From Desulfurococcales archaeon (lineage in GTDB: Archaea > Thermoproteota > Thermoprotei_A > Sulfolobales > Ignisphaeraceae), in assembly GCA_027066265.1 (NCBI GenBank), contig JAMOOB010000437.1:1-6301 (forward strand): a DNA stretch of 6,301 nucleotides. Reading direction: 5' to 3'. The translations under genes were made by a program, and so were the position numbers. The notes beneath the pieces are model-generated. The model was not told the DNA's origin. It saw only the letters and a list, made by a program, of their open reading frames with translations, and made no database searches. Below, piece after piece: positions 5,131 to 6,301 of this stretch (positions are counted from its first letter, which is position 1; each line of letters starts with the position of its first letter).

Positions 5131-6301
5131 TTGCAAGAGTTGCTCCGAGCACGAGTACCAGCAACGTTCTGCGCACGATGCAAGGGTAGAAAGCTACTCT
5201 GCGGACTACCTAGCTGCCCATTCATCCAAAGGTTCTACGCACAGGTAAAGGCATGCATAGCAATCGAAGGAGATGAAGCTTGGGGAGCAACGCCTCCCGA
5301 CGTAGTAGTGGGCGAGAAGGGGTATCCGAGGATCTTCGTAGGGCTCTCCATTCCTCCAGGTATTGGTGGTGGCATGGCTAGGATGTACTACGATCCTCCC
5401 AACTGGTGGGGAAAGCTATCGATGGAAGACCTTGTGAAGCTTCGCAGCTCCATGGTTCGCGGTCTCGTTCGCGTCGATGTCGAGAAGCCTTGGGTTCTCA
5501 GGAAGTACGAACTCGATGCAGCGGCAGTATCCACGAAACCCGTCGATGCAGAGGTAGTGTTCGAGAAACGTCCTGCTCCACGATTATCGTTTAGCGATAG
5601 ACTAGCTCCTCAAGCACCTTCGGCACCCGCTAAGAACGTCAAGATCTGTTCGAATCCACGCGTTGAGAAAGCTCTCGAGAAAGCTATGAACGACGATGTA
5701 ACGGCTCAGCGTGCGATAGTCGAACTCTACGAGAAGGGTGTCTCGATCTACGTGATACAGCGTGCGCTCAGCATGGGGTTGCTAGGACGTAGGTGTGCAC
5801 GTAGATTAGTGCCTACGCGCTGGGCTATAACGGCGGTAGATCGAGCGATTTCGCGATACCTGCTCTCTAGGATAAAGGGTCGGCCAACGATAAACGAATC
5901 CCAGCTCTTCTTCGTTGAGTACCTAGGCAACAGGTTCTGGATCTATCTACAGCCCGGTACCTACGAAATTCACTGGATAGAGGTGTGGCACCCATCAACG
6001 ATATACACGCAGAACGCTACTCAGACCATCGTGGTGTACAACCACGAGAAGATCTCGGGTACGCCAGAGTACCTCGATGGTGGTTTCGAAGCTGCTAAGC
6101 TGAGCGTGCTAGAGTACCTCAACGCGATCTCTAGACAAGCACGGGTATTCATACTGCGAGAGATTCTACCCACGTACTACGCACCTGTAGGGAACTGGCA
6201 TATCAGGGAGAGCGTGAAGCATGCCTTCGAGAACACGGTGGCTAAAGACGTAGATGTACGCGAAGTTGTTGAGCATATATCGAGCGTTTCAATCGATGCA
6301 G
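5131..6301 (+). CDS. nreA: Nre-family archaeal DNA repair protein, 3' end cut by the window
   Basis: Nre proteins are archaeal DNA-repair proteins that in many species bind PCNA through a C-terminal PIP motif; that end lies beyond the window. About 390 residues are visible without interruption. Near the N-terminus a zinc finger C14-x2-C17-x6-C24-x4-C29 (CARCKGRKLLCGLPSCP) is the family hallmark. It is followed by PDVVVGEKGYPRIFVGLSIP, the strand MARMYYDPPNWWGKL, a central VPTRWAITAVD (about 227-237) and later LDGGFEAAK. The frame opens just after TAA at 5104-5106. Possible starts are TTG codons at 5110, 5122, 5131 and 5140; no ATG or Shine-Dalgarno is present. 5131 is chosen because it lies about 27 bp from the centre of the TATA element, fitting a leaderless mRNA. 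The gene is divergent from aRF1, 63 bp apart if aRF1 starts at 5067. Confidence 0.9.
   Translation, partial: MQELLRARVPATFCARCKGRKLLCGLPSCPFIQRFYAQVKACIAIEGDEAWGATPPDVVVGEKGYPRIFVGLSIPPGIGGGMARMYYDPPNWWGKLSMEDLVKLRSSMVRGLVRVDVEKPWVLRKYELDAAAVSTKPVDAEVVFEKRPAPRLSFSDRLAPQAPSAPAKNVKICSNPRVEKALEKAMNDDVTAQRAIVELYEKGVSIYVIQRALSMGLLGRRCARRLVPTRWAITAVDRAISRYLLSRIKGRPTINESQLFFVEYLGNRFWIYLQPGTYEIHWIEVWHPSTIYTQNATQTIVVYNHEKISGTPEYLDGGFEAAKLSVLEYLNAISRQARVFILREILPTYYAPVGNWHIRESVKHAFENTVAKDVDVREVVEHISSVSIDA

Noticed and set aside
5068..5225. N-terminal extension of aRF1 back to ATG 5225
   Set aside because: It is antisense to the nre zinc finger, lies upstream of the aRF1 TATA box, has no resemblance to release factors and makes the protein 50-odd residues too long.

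Overview
The window looks like chromosomal DNA from a hyperthermophilic archaeon of the Thermoproteota (Crenarchaeota). A Desulfurococcales-like lineage is possible, but the genus cannot be fixed from this sequence. The reasons are an archaeal class-1 release factor aRF1, an Nre-family DNA repair protein, a XerA-type tyrosine recombinase, GC-rich tRNAs with encoded CCA, TATA boxes about 34 bp upstream of both tRNAs, and a mix of Shine-Dalgarno-led and apparently leaderless starts including TTG and GTG.

Layout. The left end (1-877) carries two minus-strand genes: a truncated unknown gene running off the window edge, and upstream of it a 219-residue predicted secreted or membrane-anchored protein. 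Positions 1136-1431 hold two minus-strand tRNA genes, Ile(GAU) and Ser(GCU), each with its own promoter. The recombinase gene follows on the plus strand (1612-2709). It is convergent with a small winged-helix protein gene (2780-3145, minus). That gene is divergent from a gene for an eight-cysteine protein (3243-3632, plus), which overlaps tail to tail by 31 bp with a small unknown minus-strand gene (3602-3877). The right part is the divergent pair aRF1 (minus) and nre (plus, cut by the window end), with a TATA element between them at 5100-5108.

The most interesting point is the aRF1 start. The uninterrupted reading frame can be extended to an ATG at 5225, but its first ~56 residues are antisense to the conserved zinc-finger end of nre and lie upstream of the aRF1 TATA box. 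The natural start is an ATG at 5067-5065, which reads Met-Ser-Ile and then meets TAA TGA. Skipping one T (5058) joins it to the aRF1 frame, giving a 373-residue protein whose NIKS-equivalent motif falls at residues 61-64, the same numbering as in human eRF1. This is either a one-base error or mutation in a TTT run, or a programmed +1 frameshift at a stop codon in a release-factor gene, by analogy with bacterial prfB.

Functionally the window is mostly information processing: translation termination, tRNAs, DNA repair and chromosome-dimer-type recombination. Several small archaeal proteins of unknown role lie between these genes. There is no CRISPR array, insertion sequence or convincing integrated element.
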